Shown: in pieces, positions 50,623 through 59,093 of the stretch
Numbering within the stretch: position 1 is the first letter of the stretch
Layout of the letters: each line of letters opens with the position of its first letter
NCBI RefSeq assembly: GCF_003020115.1
Contig: NZ_PYFX01000004.1
Span: 310,001 to 374,000 of the forward strand
Reading direction: 5' to 3'
DNA: 64,000 bases
Origin: Bradyrhizobium sp. MOS002
Lineage (GTDB): Bacteria; Pseudomonadota; Alphaproteobacteria; Rhizobiales; Xanthobacteraceae
Program-made: the position numbers and the translations under genes
Notes under the pieces: model-generated
Seen by the model: the letters and a program-made list of their open reading frames with translations, nothing else
Databases searched by the model: none
What the model was told of the DNA's origin: nothing

Positions 50623-51267
50623 ATGATGCGATTGTTTCGCGCTTTCCTGCCCAAGGAAGAACGGTTCTTCGACCTGTTCGACCGCCACGCCCAGACCGTG
50701 ATCCAGGGCTCGATCGCGCTGCAGAGCATGCTAAACGGGGGCGAGGAGACGCCGGTCTATTGCCAGCGCGTCAATCAGTTCGAGAACGATGCCGACAACA
50801 TCACCCGTGAGGTGCTGACCGCGGTGCGCCGCACCTTCATCACCCCGTTCGACCGCGGTGACATCAAGAACCTGATCACCTCGATGGACGACGCCATCGA
50901 CCAGATGCAGCAGACCGCCAAGGCCGTGATGCTGTTCGAGGTCCGCACCTTCGAGCCGCCGATGCGGGAGATCGGCGGACTTCTGATCGAATGTGCCAAT
51001 CTGGTCGGCCGCGCGCTGCCGCTGATGCAGAAGATCGGTCAGAACGTGGCCATGCTGACCGCGATCACGGAAGAGCTGGGCAAGCTGGAAGGCCGCGTCG
51101 ACGATCTCCACGATATCGGGCTGAAGGAACTGTTCCTCAAGCATCGCAACGGCAACGCGATGGATTTCATCGTCGGCGCAGAGATCTACGACCATCTCGA
51201 GAAAGTCGCCGATCGCTTCGACGACGTCGCGAACGAGATCAACAGCATCGTCATCGAGCAAGTTTAG
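50623..51267 (+). CDS. DUF47 (PhoU-like) phosphate transport regulator
   Basis: The 214-residue helical protein (MMRLFRAFLPKEERFFDLFD, then ENDADNITREVLTAVRRTFITPFDRGDIKNLITSMDDAIDQM) has the acidic E(N)DAD and D-x-x-x-D metal-binding repeats typical of DUF47/PhoU-like proteins. These accompany Pit-type phosphate transporters and modulate them. Here the Pit gene starts 15 bp downstream. Confidence 0.93.
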   Translation: MMRLFRAFLPKEERFFDLFDRHAQTVIQGSIALQSMLNGGEETPVYCQRVNQFENDADNITREVLTAVRRTFITPFDRGDIKNLITSMDDAIDQMQQTAKAVMLFEVRTFEPPMREIGGLLIECANLVGRALPLMQKIGQNVAMLTAITEELGKLEGRVDDLHDIGLKELFLKHRNGNAMDFIVGAEIYDHLEKVADRFDDVANEINSIVIEQV

Positions 51268-51282
51268 GGCAGGGGCCACGCC

Positions 51283-52290
51283 GTGGATGTTGCGTTGGGT
51301 CTTCCCGTCCTGGTCGGATTGATCGCCGTCGCGCTGCTGTTCGACTTCCTGAACGGCCTGCACGACGCTGCCAATTCAATCGCGACCATCGTCTCGACCC
51401 GCGTGCTGCGGCCGCAATACGCGGTGTTCTGGGCCGCGTTCTTCAATTTCGTCGCGTTCATGGTGTTCGGGCTGCACGTCGCCCAGACCATCGGCACCGG
51501 CATCATCGATCCCGCGATCGTGGATGCCCAGGTGATCTTCGCGGCGCTGGTCGGCGCCATCGTCTGGAACCTGGTGACATGGGCGCTCGGCATCCCATCG
51601 TCCTCGTCTCACGCATTGATCGGCGGCTTGTTTGGTGCAGGCGTAGCCAAAGCCGGGCTTTCGGCGGCGGTCTGGAGCGGATTGTCCAAGACGGTGATCG
51701 CCATCGTGCTGTCTCCGCTGGTCGGCTTCCTGCTCGCGATGGTGCTGGTTGCGATCGTCTCCTGGGCCTCGGTGCGCTCCACCCCCTTTGCCGTGGATCG
51801 CGCCTTCCGCATCCTGCAATTCGCCTCCGCCTCGCTCTATTCGCTCGGCCATGGCGGCAACGACGCGCAGAAGACCATGGGCATCATCGCCGTGCTGCTC
51901 TATTCGCAGGGCCAGCTCGGCGGCGAATTTTTCGTACCTTTCTGGGTGGTGCTCTCGTGCCAGGCCGCGATGGCGATGGGGACCTTGATGGGCGGCTGGC
52001 GCATCGTTCGGACCATGGGCCTGCGCATCACCAAGTTGACCCCGATGCAGGGCTTTTGCGCCGAGACCGGCGGTGCCGCGACCCTGTTCATGGCGACCTT
52101 CCTCGGCGTTCCCGTCTCGACCACCCACACCATCACCGGCGCCATCGTCGGTGTCGGCGCCGCCCGCCGCCTCTCGGCGGTGCGCTGGAACGTCGCCAGC
52201 TCGATCGTCTATGCCTGGGTGATCACGATGCCGGCCTCGGCCATCGTCGCCGCGCTGAGCTGGTGGGCGGTCAAGATCTTCGTCAGGTAA
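51283..52290 (+). CDS. Inorganic phosphate transporter (Pit family)
   Basis: The 335-residue protein has about ten membrane segments and the two signature repeats: [25 protein letters not shown] (near residue 21) and [17 protein letters not shown] (GxNDxxK, near residue 190). A second cytoplasmic-facing copy is in [18 protein letters not shown]. It is a low-affinity metal-phosphate importer driven by protons. GTG 51283 start. It is downstream of the DUF47 gene and overlaps tail-to-tail with the SMR exporter gene by 8 bp. Confidence 0.94.
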   Translation: MDVALGLPVLVGLIAVALLFDFLNGLHDAANSIATIVSTRVLRPQYAVFWAAFFNFVAFMVFGLHVAQTIGTGIIDPAIVDAQVIFAALVGAIVWNLVTWALGIPSSSSHALIGGLFGAGVAKAGLSAAVWSGLSKTVIAIVLSPLVGFLLAMVLVAIVSWASVRSTPFAVDRAFRILQFASASLYSLGHGGNDAQKTMGIIAVLLYSQGQLGGEFFVPFWVVLSCQAAMAMGTLMGGWRIVRTMGLRITKLTPMQGFCAETGGAATLFMATFLGVPVSTTHTITGAIVGVGAARRLSAVRWNVASSIVYAWVITMPASAIVAALSWWAVKIFVR

Positions 52291-52597
52291 CCAGCTTCAG
52301 CCCGACGATCCCGGCGACGATCAGCCCGATGCTGGCAAGGCGGAACGCGGTGGCCGGCTCGCCGAACAGGACGATGCCGAGCGTCGCGGTGCCGACCGCG
52401 CCGATGCCGGTCCAGACTGCATAAGCGGTTCCAATCGGCAGCGATTTGAGGGCGAGCCCGAGCAGGATGATGCTGCCGGCCATGGCGCCGAGCGTGAGGA
52501 CCGACGGAACGAGCTTGGTGAAACCCTCGGTATATTTGAGGCCGATCGCCCAGGAGATTTCCAGCAGACCGGCGACGAACAGGATGCTCCAGGCCAT
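52283..52597 (-). CDS. sugE: SMR-family guanidinium exporter (SugE/Gdx type)
   Basis: The 104-residue protein has four membrane segments: [71 protein letters not shown] and [17 protein letters not shown]. The membrane-embedded Glu ([15 protein letters not shown]), the W at position 16 and [11 protein letters not shown] are typical of the SugE/Gdx branch of the small multidrug resistance family, which exports guanidinium. ATG 52597 is preceded by GGAGG. The upstream leader carries the two ACGR hairpins of a guanidine-II riboswitch, which strongly supports the guanidinium assignment. Confidence 0.93.
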   Translation of the reverse strand: MAWSILFVAGLLEISWAIGLKYTEGFTKLVPSVLTLGAMAGSIILLGLALKSLPIGTAYAVWTGIGAVGTATLGIVLFGEPATAFRLASIGLIVAGIVGLKLVT

Positions 52598-52615
52598 GAC
52601 GACCCTCCATTCAAG

Positions 52616-52669
52616 GCAGGGTCGTCCCCGCGACTGGTGTGCTGATAGGAAGGGAAGGCCGTCCCTCCC
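52616..52669 (-). promoter_or_regulatory. Guanidine-II (mini-ykkC) riboswitch
   Basis: On the minus strand two hairpins precede sugE. P1 is GGGAGGG-ACGG-CCTTCCC (52669-52652, 7 pairs including one G-U). P2 is GCGGGG-ACGA-CCCTGC (52631-52616, 6 pairs including one G-U). Both have ACGR tetraloops, the defining feature of the class. The GACGACCCT in P2 (52626-52618) is an exact complement of AGGGTCGTC, which contains the end of the Shine-Dalgarno sequence just before the ATG (52606-52598). So the alternative fold would hide the ribosome-binding site, and guanidine binding that favours P2 would release it. The class and role are established; the match here is by eye. Confidence 0.88.
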
Positions 52670-52765
52670 AACCTGATCCGAGCCGGATATGGGGCTGGCC
52701 GTCAGGCTCCGCAATCACCAGATGAGGCTTGATCAGGCTCATTTTCCCTGCCAAACGCTGCCGCA

Positions 52766-54385
52766 ATGTCCGACATCGCCACCACAGCCGAATCGACGGC
52801 CCGTTCCTCGCTTGCCGCTGAAGTGTCGCGGCGGCGTACCTTTGCGATCATCTCGCATCCGGACGCCGGCAAGACCACGCTGACCGAAAAGCTGCTGCTG
52901 TTCGGCGGCGCCATCAACCTGGCCGGCCAGGTCAAGGCCAAGGGCGAGCGGCGCAACACGCGTTCGGACTGGATGAAGATCGAGCGCGAGCGCGGCATCT
53001 CGGTCGTGACTTCGGTCATGACCTTCGAGTTCGAGGGCCTCGTGTTCAACCTGCTGGACACGCCGGGACACGAGGACTTTTCGGAAGACACCTATCGGAC
53101 GCTCACGGCGGTCGATTCCGCGGTCATGGTGATCGACGCCGCCAAGGGCATCGAAGCGCGTACCCGAAAGCTGTTCGAGGTGTGTCGTCTTCGCGACATC
53201 CCGATCATCACCTTCATCAACAAGATGGACCGCGAGAGCCGCGACGTCTTCGAGCTTCTCGACGAGATCGAGAAGACGCTGGCGCTCGATACCACGCCGA
53301 TGACCTGGCCTGTCGGCCGGGGCCGCGAGTTCCTCGGCACCTATGACGTCGTCAATGGCGGCGTGCGCCTGCTCGAAGGCGGCGGCGCCAAGACCGGCGC
53401 GGCGCAGCAGATCGAGATCGCCGAGCTTGCCAAGCTCAACGCCAATCTCGACGTGTCGGCGGTCAAGGACGAGCTCGAGCTCGTCACCGCGGCTTCAAAG
53501 CCGTTCGAACTCGAAGCGTTTCGCGAGGGCCATCTGACGCCGGTTTATTTCGGCAGCGCGCTGCGCAATTTCGGTGTCGGCGACCTGCTGCAGGGACTTG
53601 GCAAGTTCGCGCCCGAACCGCGCGCGCAAGAGAGCGACCAGCGCAAGGTGGAGGCCACCGATCCGCGCATGAGCGCCTTCGTGTTCAAGATCCAGGCCAA
53701 CATGGATCCCAACCACCGCGACCGTATCGCCTTCGCCCGCCTGTGCTCCGGCAAGCTCAGCCGCGGCATGAAGGCCAAGCTCGTACGCACCGGCAAGAGC
53801 ATGCCGCTGTCCAGCCCGCAATTCTTCTTCGCGCAGGACCGTTCGGTTGCGGACGAGGCCTACGCCGGCGACGTCGTCGGCATCCCCAATCACGGCACCC
53901 TGCGCATCGGCGACACGCTGACCGACGGTGAGGATTTCAACTTCGTGGGCGTGCCGAGCTTTGCGCCGGAAATCGTCCGCCGCGTGCGTCTCACCGATGC
54001 GATGAAAGCGAAGAAGCTGAAGGAAGCGCTTCAGCAGATGTCGGAAGAGGGCGTGGTGCAGGTGTTCCGCCCGCGCGACGGCGCACCCGCGTTGGTCGGC
54101 GTCGTCGGCGCGCTCCAGCTCGACGTGCTCAAGGCGCGGCTGGATGCGGAATATTCCCTGCCGGTCGAATTCGAGGTCAGCGAGTTCCAGCTTGCACGCT
54201 GGGTCTCTTCGGACGACCGCAAGAAGCTCGATACCTTCATCGCTGCCAACACTTCCAGCATCGCCGACGATGTCGACGGCGATCCCGTCTATCTGGCGCG
54301 GAACGAGTTCTATCTCGGCTACACCAGGGAACGTGCCGAGGGCATCGAGTTCACCAACGTCAAGGACGTCAAGAAGAAGGGCTAG
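52766..54385 (+). CDS. prfC: Peptide chain release factor 3
   Basis: The 539-residue GTPase removes RF1/RF2 from the ribosome after peptide release. It has G1 SHPDAGKTT, G2 in RERGISVVTSVM, G3 DTPGHEDF, G4 NKMDRE, and the RF3-specific domains 2 and 3 (for example RPRDGAPALVGVVGALQLDVLKARLDAEY). Length is normal for RF3. It is a single gene divergent from sugE. Start at ATG 52766; the true start could be slightly upstream or downstream because the N-terminal 20 residues are not conserved. Confidence 0.97.
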   Translation: MSDIATTAESTARSSLAAEVSRRRTFAIISHPDAGKTTLTEKLLLFGGAINLAGQVKAKGERRNTRSDWMKIERERGISVVTSVMTFEFEGLVFNLLDTPGHEDFSEDTYRTLTAVDSAVMVIDAAKGIEARTRKLFEVCRLRDIPIITFINKMDRESRDVFELLDEIEKTLALDTTPMTWPVGRGREFLGTYDVVNGGVRLLEGGGAKTGAAQQIEIAELAKLNANLDVSAVKDELELVTAASKPFELEAFREGHLTPVYFGSALRNFGVGDLLQGLGKFAPEPRAQESDQRKVEATDPRMSAFVFKIQANMDPNHRDRIAFARLCSGKLSRGMKAKLVRTGKSMPLSSPQFFFAQDRSVADEAYAGDVVGIPNHGTLRIGDTLTDGEDFNFVGVPSFAPEIVRRVRLTDAMKAKKLKEALQQMSEEGVVQVFRPRDGAPALVGVVGALQLDVLKARLDAEYSLPVEFEVSEFQLARWVSSDDRKKLDTFIAANTSSIADDVDGDPVYLARNEFYLGYTRERAEGIEFTNVKDVKKKG

Positions 54386-54414
54386 GGGGTAGCTCCGTCC
54401 GCTCCTCCCCCTCC

Positions 54415-54520
54415 GCTGTCATGCCCCGCGAAAGCGGGGCATCCAGTACGCCGCAGCCTCTCGGCTCAATCACAAACGTCTCGGAGTACTGGGTCGTCCG
54501 GTCAAGCCGGACGACGACAC
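54415..54520. repeat. Inverted repeat, family B
   Basis: GCTGTCATGCCCCGCGAAAG at the left corresponds to the element at 2843-2949. The right side (GTACTGGGTCGTCCGGTCAA with a nested GTCCGG/CCGGAC hairpin) differs, so it is a divergent copy. It lies just after prfC. Confidence 0.65.
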
Positions 54521-54611
54521 CGTCCTTGGACGCGCGCATGTGAACAGCCGCAGGCTTGACGTTGCCGGCGGCAATGCCACGTTCACCCATGTGGCCTTGC
54601 GAGTTCACTGC

Positions 54612-55190
54612 ATGTGGCGCGGCATCCTTGTTTTCCTCCTGCTGGCGATCTCGACGATTGCCGCGGACGCGCGGCCTCGGCAAATCAACCCAATTCCGTT
54701 TTCGCACGAGCCGTGCAGCGTGCTCGACGGCAGGCCCTGCACGCCGTCCTATTGCAGCCCGCTTGAGCCTGGTCCCTGCATTCCCGAGATCGACTATCCC
54801 TACGGCCAGAACCTCCAGCTCACGATCCAAAGCGTGCCGGCGGAGGCCGATCGCGCCAAATACCAGAAGCCGGATCACGATCTCGACACGATCGGCGATC
54901 TCTTCGCCGAGCTGCGCACCTGCTGGTCGCCGCCAACGGACAATGCCCGCGCGGGCATGCAGATCGCCGTGCGCTTCAGCTTCAACAAGGCGGGCGGCCT
55001 GATCGGCCCGCCGCGTCTGACCTTTGCGACCGCGGGCGTCCCCGCCGAGACGAGAACCACCTACCTCAATGCGGTCAATTCATCGTTGAACGCCTGCCTG
55101 CCGCTGAAATTCACCGGCGGTCTTGGCGGTGCCCTCGCCGGGCGGCCGATCGCGATCCGGTATGTCGACAATCGCGAGATCGGCAAATAG
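54612..55190 (+). CDS. Secreted hypothetical protein (TonB C-terminal-like fold possible)
   Basis: The 192-residue protein has a Sec signal peptide (MWRGILVFLLLAISTIAADA, cleavage near ADA). A Cys-containing Pro-rich linker follows (CSVLDGRPCTPSYCSPLEPGPC, four cysteines), then a domain (LRTCWSPPTDNARAGMQIAVRFSFNKAGGLIGPPRLTF) whose order resembles the TonB-C/TolA-type fold. An ATG at 54612 was chosen because the upstream part of the frame has no signal-like features. Location is likely periplasmic; no family name can be given with certainty. Confidence 0.6.
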   Translation: MWRGILVFLLLAISTIAADARPRQINPIPFSHEPCSVLDGRPCTPSYCSPLEPGPCIPEIDYPYGQNLQLTIQSVPAEADRAKYQKPDHDLDTIGDLFAELRTCWSPPTDNARAGMQIAVRFSFNKAGGLIGPPRLTFATAGVPAETRTTYLNAVNSSLNACLPLKFTGGLGGALAGRPIAIRYVDNREIGK

Positions 55191-55208
55191 CCGCAAAGAT
55201 TACTCCAT

Positions 55209-55330
55209 CCCCTCATCCTGAGGAGCGCGTTCTTCACGCGCGTCTCGAAGGATGCAGGCAGGCCGCGGTGTTGCAGCAGCCGGGCCTGCATGGTCCGAGA
55301 CGGCGCTTCGCGCCTCCTCACCATGAGGGG
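55209..55330. repeat. Inverted repeat, family D
   Basis: CCCCTCATCCTGAGGAGCGC at the left and GCGCCTCCTCACCATGAGGGG at the right (inverted with mismatches) bound a 122-bp element with nested CGTCTCG/CGAGACG-type units. A relative lies at 26640-26740. It lies between the secreted hypothetical and the NnrU-like gene. Confidence 0.75.
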
Positions 55331-55399
55331 TGAGAGTTGCGATCCGCGGCCAATCGATGATACGCCATGGGCCGGGGCGCTGGTCGAGGGGAGAATCTC

Positions 55400-55984
55400 G
55401 TGGGTCTGCTGGTTATGATCCTGGGGCTTGCGCTGTTTTTTGCGGCTCATGTGTTCACGACGAAACGCGAGGCGCGCGCGCAGGCCATCGCGAGACTGGG
55501 CGAGGGGACCTACAAGATCCTCTATGCGCTTGCCTCGATCGCGGGGCTCGCGTTGATCATCTGGGGCTTCGCGCATTACCGTGCGACGGGCTGGATCGAC
55601 GTCTGGTATCCGCCGAAGGCGCTGAAGCACATCACGCTCGCACTGATGCTGCCCGCGGTCATCCTGGTGGTTGCGTCCTATCTGCGCGGCCGCATCTATG
55701 CGACGCTGAAGCACCCGATGTTGGCCGGCATCAAGCTGTGGGCGGCGGCGCATCTTCTGGCCAATGGCGATCTCGGCTCCATCATCCTGTTCGGCTCCTT
55801 CCTGGGCTGGGCGGTGTATGATCGCATCACGCTGAAGCGTCGCACCGATGGTGGCGGTCCGCCGATACCGGTCGGCGGCGTCACCAACGATCTGATCGCG
55901 GTCGTGGTCGGAATCGTCGCGTATCTGGCGCTGGCTTTTGCGTTCCATCCCGTCGTCATCGGCGTTCCCGTGATGGGCGGCTAG
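55400..55984 (+). CDS. NnrU family membrane protein
   Basis: The 194-residue protein has about five membrane segments and the NnrU motifs LGLALFFAAHVFTTKREARAQ, AGLALIIWGFAHYRATGWIDVW, LKHPMLAGIKLWAAAHLLANGDLGS and AVYDRITLKRR. NnrU was linked to nitric oxide and nitrite metabolism in denitrifiers. Its homologues occur widely and the biochemical role is unknown. AGGGGAGA upstream of GTG 55400 supports the start. No denitrification genes are nearby. Confidence 0.9.
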   Translation: MGLLVMILGLALFFAAHVFTTKREARAQAIARLGEGTYKILYALASIAGLALIIWGFAHYRATGWIDVWYPPKALKHITLALMLPAVILVVASYLRGRIYATLKHPMLAGIKLWAAAHLLANGDLGSIILFGSFLGWAVYDRITLKRRTDGGGPPIPVGGVTNDLIAVVVGIVAYLALAFAFHPVVIGVPVMGG

Positions 55985-56057
55985 CCGATCAGCACAAGAC
56001 AGCACCGGCATGCCCATCCGCGGAAGGTAACGAGAGCAACAAGCCAGGGGCATTCCG

Positions 56058-57650
56058 ATGGACTGGTCGCAATCTCAGATCCCACCGATGCGGTTCGAGG
56101 CGCGCTTCGGCGATCGGGTGTTGCAGGCATTTTGCGATCGGCCATCGAGCCTCTGGGAGATGATCGCGGGCGCCCGCGCCCGCAATCCCGACGGCGAAGC
56201 GCTGATCGCAGGCCATGTCCGGCTGAGCTGGCGGCAGGCCGCCGAGCAGGCTGCGCGGATCGCGGCGGGATTTCGCAAGCTCGGATTGCAGCGCGGAGAC
56301 CGTGTCGCGATCCTGCTGGGCAACCGCGTCGAATTCCCGCTGCTGCTGTTTGCTGCCGCGCATGAGGGGCTTGTCGCGGTGCTGCTCAGCACGCGCCAGC
56401 AGAAGCCGGAAATCGCCTATGTCCTCAGCGATTGCGGCGCAAAGATATTGGTCCACGAGGCGGCGCTCGCGGTGCGTCTGCCGGACGCGCTGGATGTGCC
56501 CGACATAATCCACCGCATCGCCGTCGACGACGATCCGGCCCTGTCGCATTTCGCGGTGCTCGCCGACAACGCTCCGGCCTCCGCACCGGTCGAGACGAGC
56601 GAGGAGGACACCGCGATGATCCTCTACACCTCGGGCACGACAGGCAAGCCGAAGGGCGCGATGCTCGCCCATTGCAACATCGTCCATTCCTCGATGATCT
56701 TCGCGTCCTGCCTGCAATTGACGGCGGCCGACCGCTCGATCGCGGCGGTGCCTCTCGGCCACGTCACCGGGGTCGTCGCCAACATCACGACGATGATCTG
56801 CTGCGGTGGCGCGCTGATCATCATGCCGGAGTTCAAAGCCGGCGAATATCTCAAGCTCGCCGCGCGCGAGCGCGTCACCTACACGGTGATGGTACCGGCG
56901 ATGTACAATCTCTGCCTGCTCCAGCCCGATTTCGAGACCTATGATCTGTCGAGCTGGCGCATCGGCGGCTTTGGCGGCGCACCGATGCCGGTTGCCACCA
57001 TCGAGAAGCTCGAGGCGATCATTCCCGGCCTCGAACTGGCGAACTGCTACGGCGCGACCGAGACGACATCGCCGTCCACGATCATGCCGGGCAGGTTGAC
57101 GGCAAGCCATATCGACAGCGTCGGGCTGCCGTGTCCGGGTGCACGCATCCTGGCGATGGGGGCGGACGGGCGTGAGCTGCCGCCTGGGGAAATCGGCGAG
57201 CTCTGGATCCAGAGTGCCTCCGTCATCAAGGGCTATTGGAACAATCCAAAAGCCACGGCCGAAAGCTTCACCAGCGGGTTCTGGCATTCCGGCGATCTCG
57301 GCTCGGTCGACGCGGAAGGATTTGTCCGGGTGTTCGACCGGCGGAAGGACATGATCAATCGCGGCGGCCTGAAGATCTATTCGGCCGAGGTCGAATCCGT
57401 GCTGGCCGGCCACCCGGCAGTGGTCGAGAGCGCGATCGTCGCCAAGACGTGCCCGGTGCTGGGCGAACGCGTTCACGCTGTGGTGGTGACGCGCGCGCCG
57501 GTGGACAGCGAGGTCTTGCGCGCCTGGTGCGCGGAGCGGCTGTCCGACTACAAGGTCCCGGAAACCATGGTGATCACCGCGGAGCCGCTGCCACGGAATG
57601 CCAATGGCAAGGTGCTAAAGCGGCAGCTGCGGGAGCTTCTGGGAACTTGA
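56058..57650 (+). CDS. AMP-binding acyl-CoA ligase (fatty-acid/aryl-CoA ligase-like)
   Basis: The 530-residue protein has the AMP-binding P-loop YTSGTTGKPKGAML, the A5 motif NCYGATETTS, the hinge region SGDLGSVDAEGFVRVFDRRKDMINRGG and the catalytic Lys near the end (PRNANGKVLKRQL). It activates a carboxylic acid to its acyl-AMP and then to acyl-CoA; the acid is unknown. It is a single gene between NnrU and the TPR protein. Confidence 0.93.
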   Translation: MDWSQSQIPPMRFEARFGDRVLQAFCDRPSSLWEMIAGARARNPDGEALIAGHVRLSWRQAAEQAARIAAGFRKLGLQRGDRVAILLGNRVEFPLLLFAAAHEGLVAVLLSTRQQKPEIAYVLSDCGAKILVHEAALAVRLPDALDVPDIIHRIAVDDDPALSHFAVLADNAPASAPVETSEEDTAMILYTSGTTGKPKGAMLAHCNIVHSSMIFASCLQLTAADRSIAAVPLGHVTGVVANITTMICCGGALIIMPEFKAGEYLKLAARERVTYTVMVPAMYNLCLLQPDFETYDLSSWRIGGFGGAPMPVATIEKLEAIIPGLELANCYGATETTSPSTIMPGRLTASHIDSVGLPCPGARILAMGADGRELPPGEIGELWIQSASVIKGYWNNPKATAESFTSGFWHSGDLGSVDAEGFVRVFDRRKDMINRGGLKIYSAEVESVLAGHPAVVESAIVAKTCPVLGERVHAVVVTRAPVDSEVLRAWCAERLSDYKVPETMVITAEPLPRNANGKVLKRQLRELLGT

Positions 57651-57816
57651 GCCGGGCAGGCGGTCTCCGGGCGATCCCGGGTGGTTAACGCCTTGATCCG
57701 GCTTGCTTTGCCTTGCCACCGCCATATCGATAGGGTACCTCGCCGCCACGTGGGGACGGGATTCCTGACGCGAACGCTTTGGCGCGCGCACCCGGACGGG
57801 CATGGGATTAGCATAA

Positions 57817-58470
57817 GTGTCTGAATTATTTGACGAAGTCGACGAGGAAGTACGTCGCGAACAGCTCAAGAAGCTGTGGGACAAATATTCGATCGTCTTC
57901 ATCGCCCTGATGGTGCTGATCGTCGCCGCCGTAGGTGGCTGGCGCGCTTACCAGTATGTGGAGGCCAAGAAGGCCGCCGAGGCCGGCGCCGCCTTCGAGA
58001 AGGCTGCCGAGCTGTCCGAGCAGGACAAGCATGCGGAGGCCGAAGCCGCCTTCACCGAGCTCGCTGCCAAGGCTCCATCGGGCTATCGCACCCTGGCGCG
58101 GCTGCGTGCTGCGGCCGAGGCGGCGGCCCGCGATCCCAAGGCAGGCGCCAAGCTGTATGACGACATCGCCGCCGACCGCAGCACAGGCGGCGAGTGGCAG
58201 GATCTGGCGAAGATCCGCGCCGCCGGTCTCCTGCTCGACAGCGCCGGCTATGCCGACATGCAGCAGCGGCTGGAAGCCTCCACCGCGCCCAAATCGACCT
58301 TCCGTCATACCGCCCGCGAGATGCTGGCGCTGTCGGCCTGGCGTAACAACGACATGACGGCGGCCCGCAAATGGCTCGACGCGATTGCCGAGGATGGCGA
58401 AACGCCGCCCGGCCTGCGCTCGCGGGCCGAGGCGCTGCAGGCCCTGCTGCCGCCTGTAGCGAAGAGCTGA
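57817..58470 (+). CDS. YfgM-like tetratricopeptide membrane protein
   Basis: The 217-residue protein starts (GTG 57817) SELFDEVDEEVRREQLKKLW with one N-terminal membrane segment (IVFIALMVLIVAAVGGWRAY) and then TPR-like helices (AAEAGAAFEKAAELSEQDKHAEAEAAFTELAAKAPSGYRTLARLRAA). The type I signal anchor with periplasmic TPRs matches YfgM, which works with the PpiD-Sec holotranslocon or BAM pathways. Its position just ahead of der (with one gene in between) agrees with the yfgM-bamB-der order of proteobacteria. Confidence 0.88.
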   Translation: MSELFDEVDEEVRREQLKKLWDKYSIVFIALMVLIVAAVGGWRAYQYVEAKKAAEAGAAFEKAAELSEQDKHAEAEAAFTELAAKAPSGYRTLARLRAAAEAAARDPKAGAKLYDDIAADRSTGGEWQDLAKIRAAGLLLDSAGYADMQQRLEASTAPKSTFRHTAREMLALSAWRNNDMTAARKWLDAIAEDGETPPGLRSRAEALQALLPPVAKS

Positions 58471-58496
58471 GCCGAGAGCTGAGACGAGATACCGAT

Positions 58497-59045
58497 ATGC
58501 GCCGCACGCCACGCTTGATCGCAGCCGCCGTCCTGATCGCCTTCACGGGCGTGCTGGGCGGTTGCTCCAGCTTCGATCCGAGCGACATGCTGGACTTCCT
58601 CGATACCAAGAAGAAGCTGCCGGGCGACCGCAAGCCGGTGTTCCCGGAAGGCGTGCCGGGCCTCGAGCAGGGCGTTCCGAAGGACATGTACAAGGGCGCG
58701 CAGCAACAGCCCGATCCGAACGGACCGGCCGTCGCGGCTCTGCCCACCGAGCCCCCGCCCGAGCCGAAGCCGGCGAAGGGCGCCAAGGCAAAAAAGACCA
58801 GGCAGCCGGCCACCGCAGCCGTCGCGCCGGCTGGGGCGCCCGCCGGCGAAGTCGATGGCGAGGCCCAGCCCGAGGCCGCGCCGCCCGCGGCCACTCCGCC
58901 GCCCAGGCAGAAGATCGTGCGCAAGCGTACCACCGCGCCACCGCCCGATCAGCCCGTCCAGCAGGCGCAACCGACCCAGACCACCCAGCAGCAAACGCAG
59001 GGTGCCTTCCCGGCGCCGATGCCCAGCGGCAGCTTCTCGCGCTAA
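58497..59045 (+). CDS. Pro/Ala-rich lipoprotein at the position of bamB
   Basis: The 182-residue protein has a lipoprotein signal peptide with lipobox LGGC (residues 20-23: TGVLGGCSSFDPSDMLD). A DTKKKLPGDRKPVFPEGVPG segment follows, and after residue 70 it is a low-complexity Pro/Ala/Gln/Lys-rich tail. It begins 26 bp after the YfgM-like gene and ends 48 bp before der, where other proteobacteria have bamB. It has no WD/PQQ-type propeller repeats, so it is not a normal BamB. The LPGDRKPVFPEG segment resembles the N-terminal region that precedes the propeller in alphaproteobacterial BamB-like proteins. Perhaps it is a reduced or replaced version. Confidence 0.8.
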   Translation: MRRTPRLIAAAVLIAFTGVLGGCSSFDPSDMLDFLDTKKKLPGDRKPVFPEGVPGLEQGVPKDMYKGAQQQPDPNGPAVAALPTEPPPEPKPAKGAKAKKTRQPATAAVAPAGAPAGEVDGEAQPEAAPPAATPPPRQKIVRKRTTAPPPDQPVQQAQPTQTTQQQTQGAFPAPMPSGSFSR

Positions 59046-59093
59046 TTTTTCATTTCATTGACAGGCGCGGCTCCGGCAGCGCACGAATGACCC

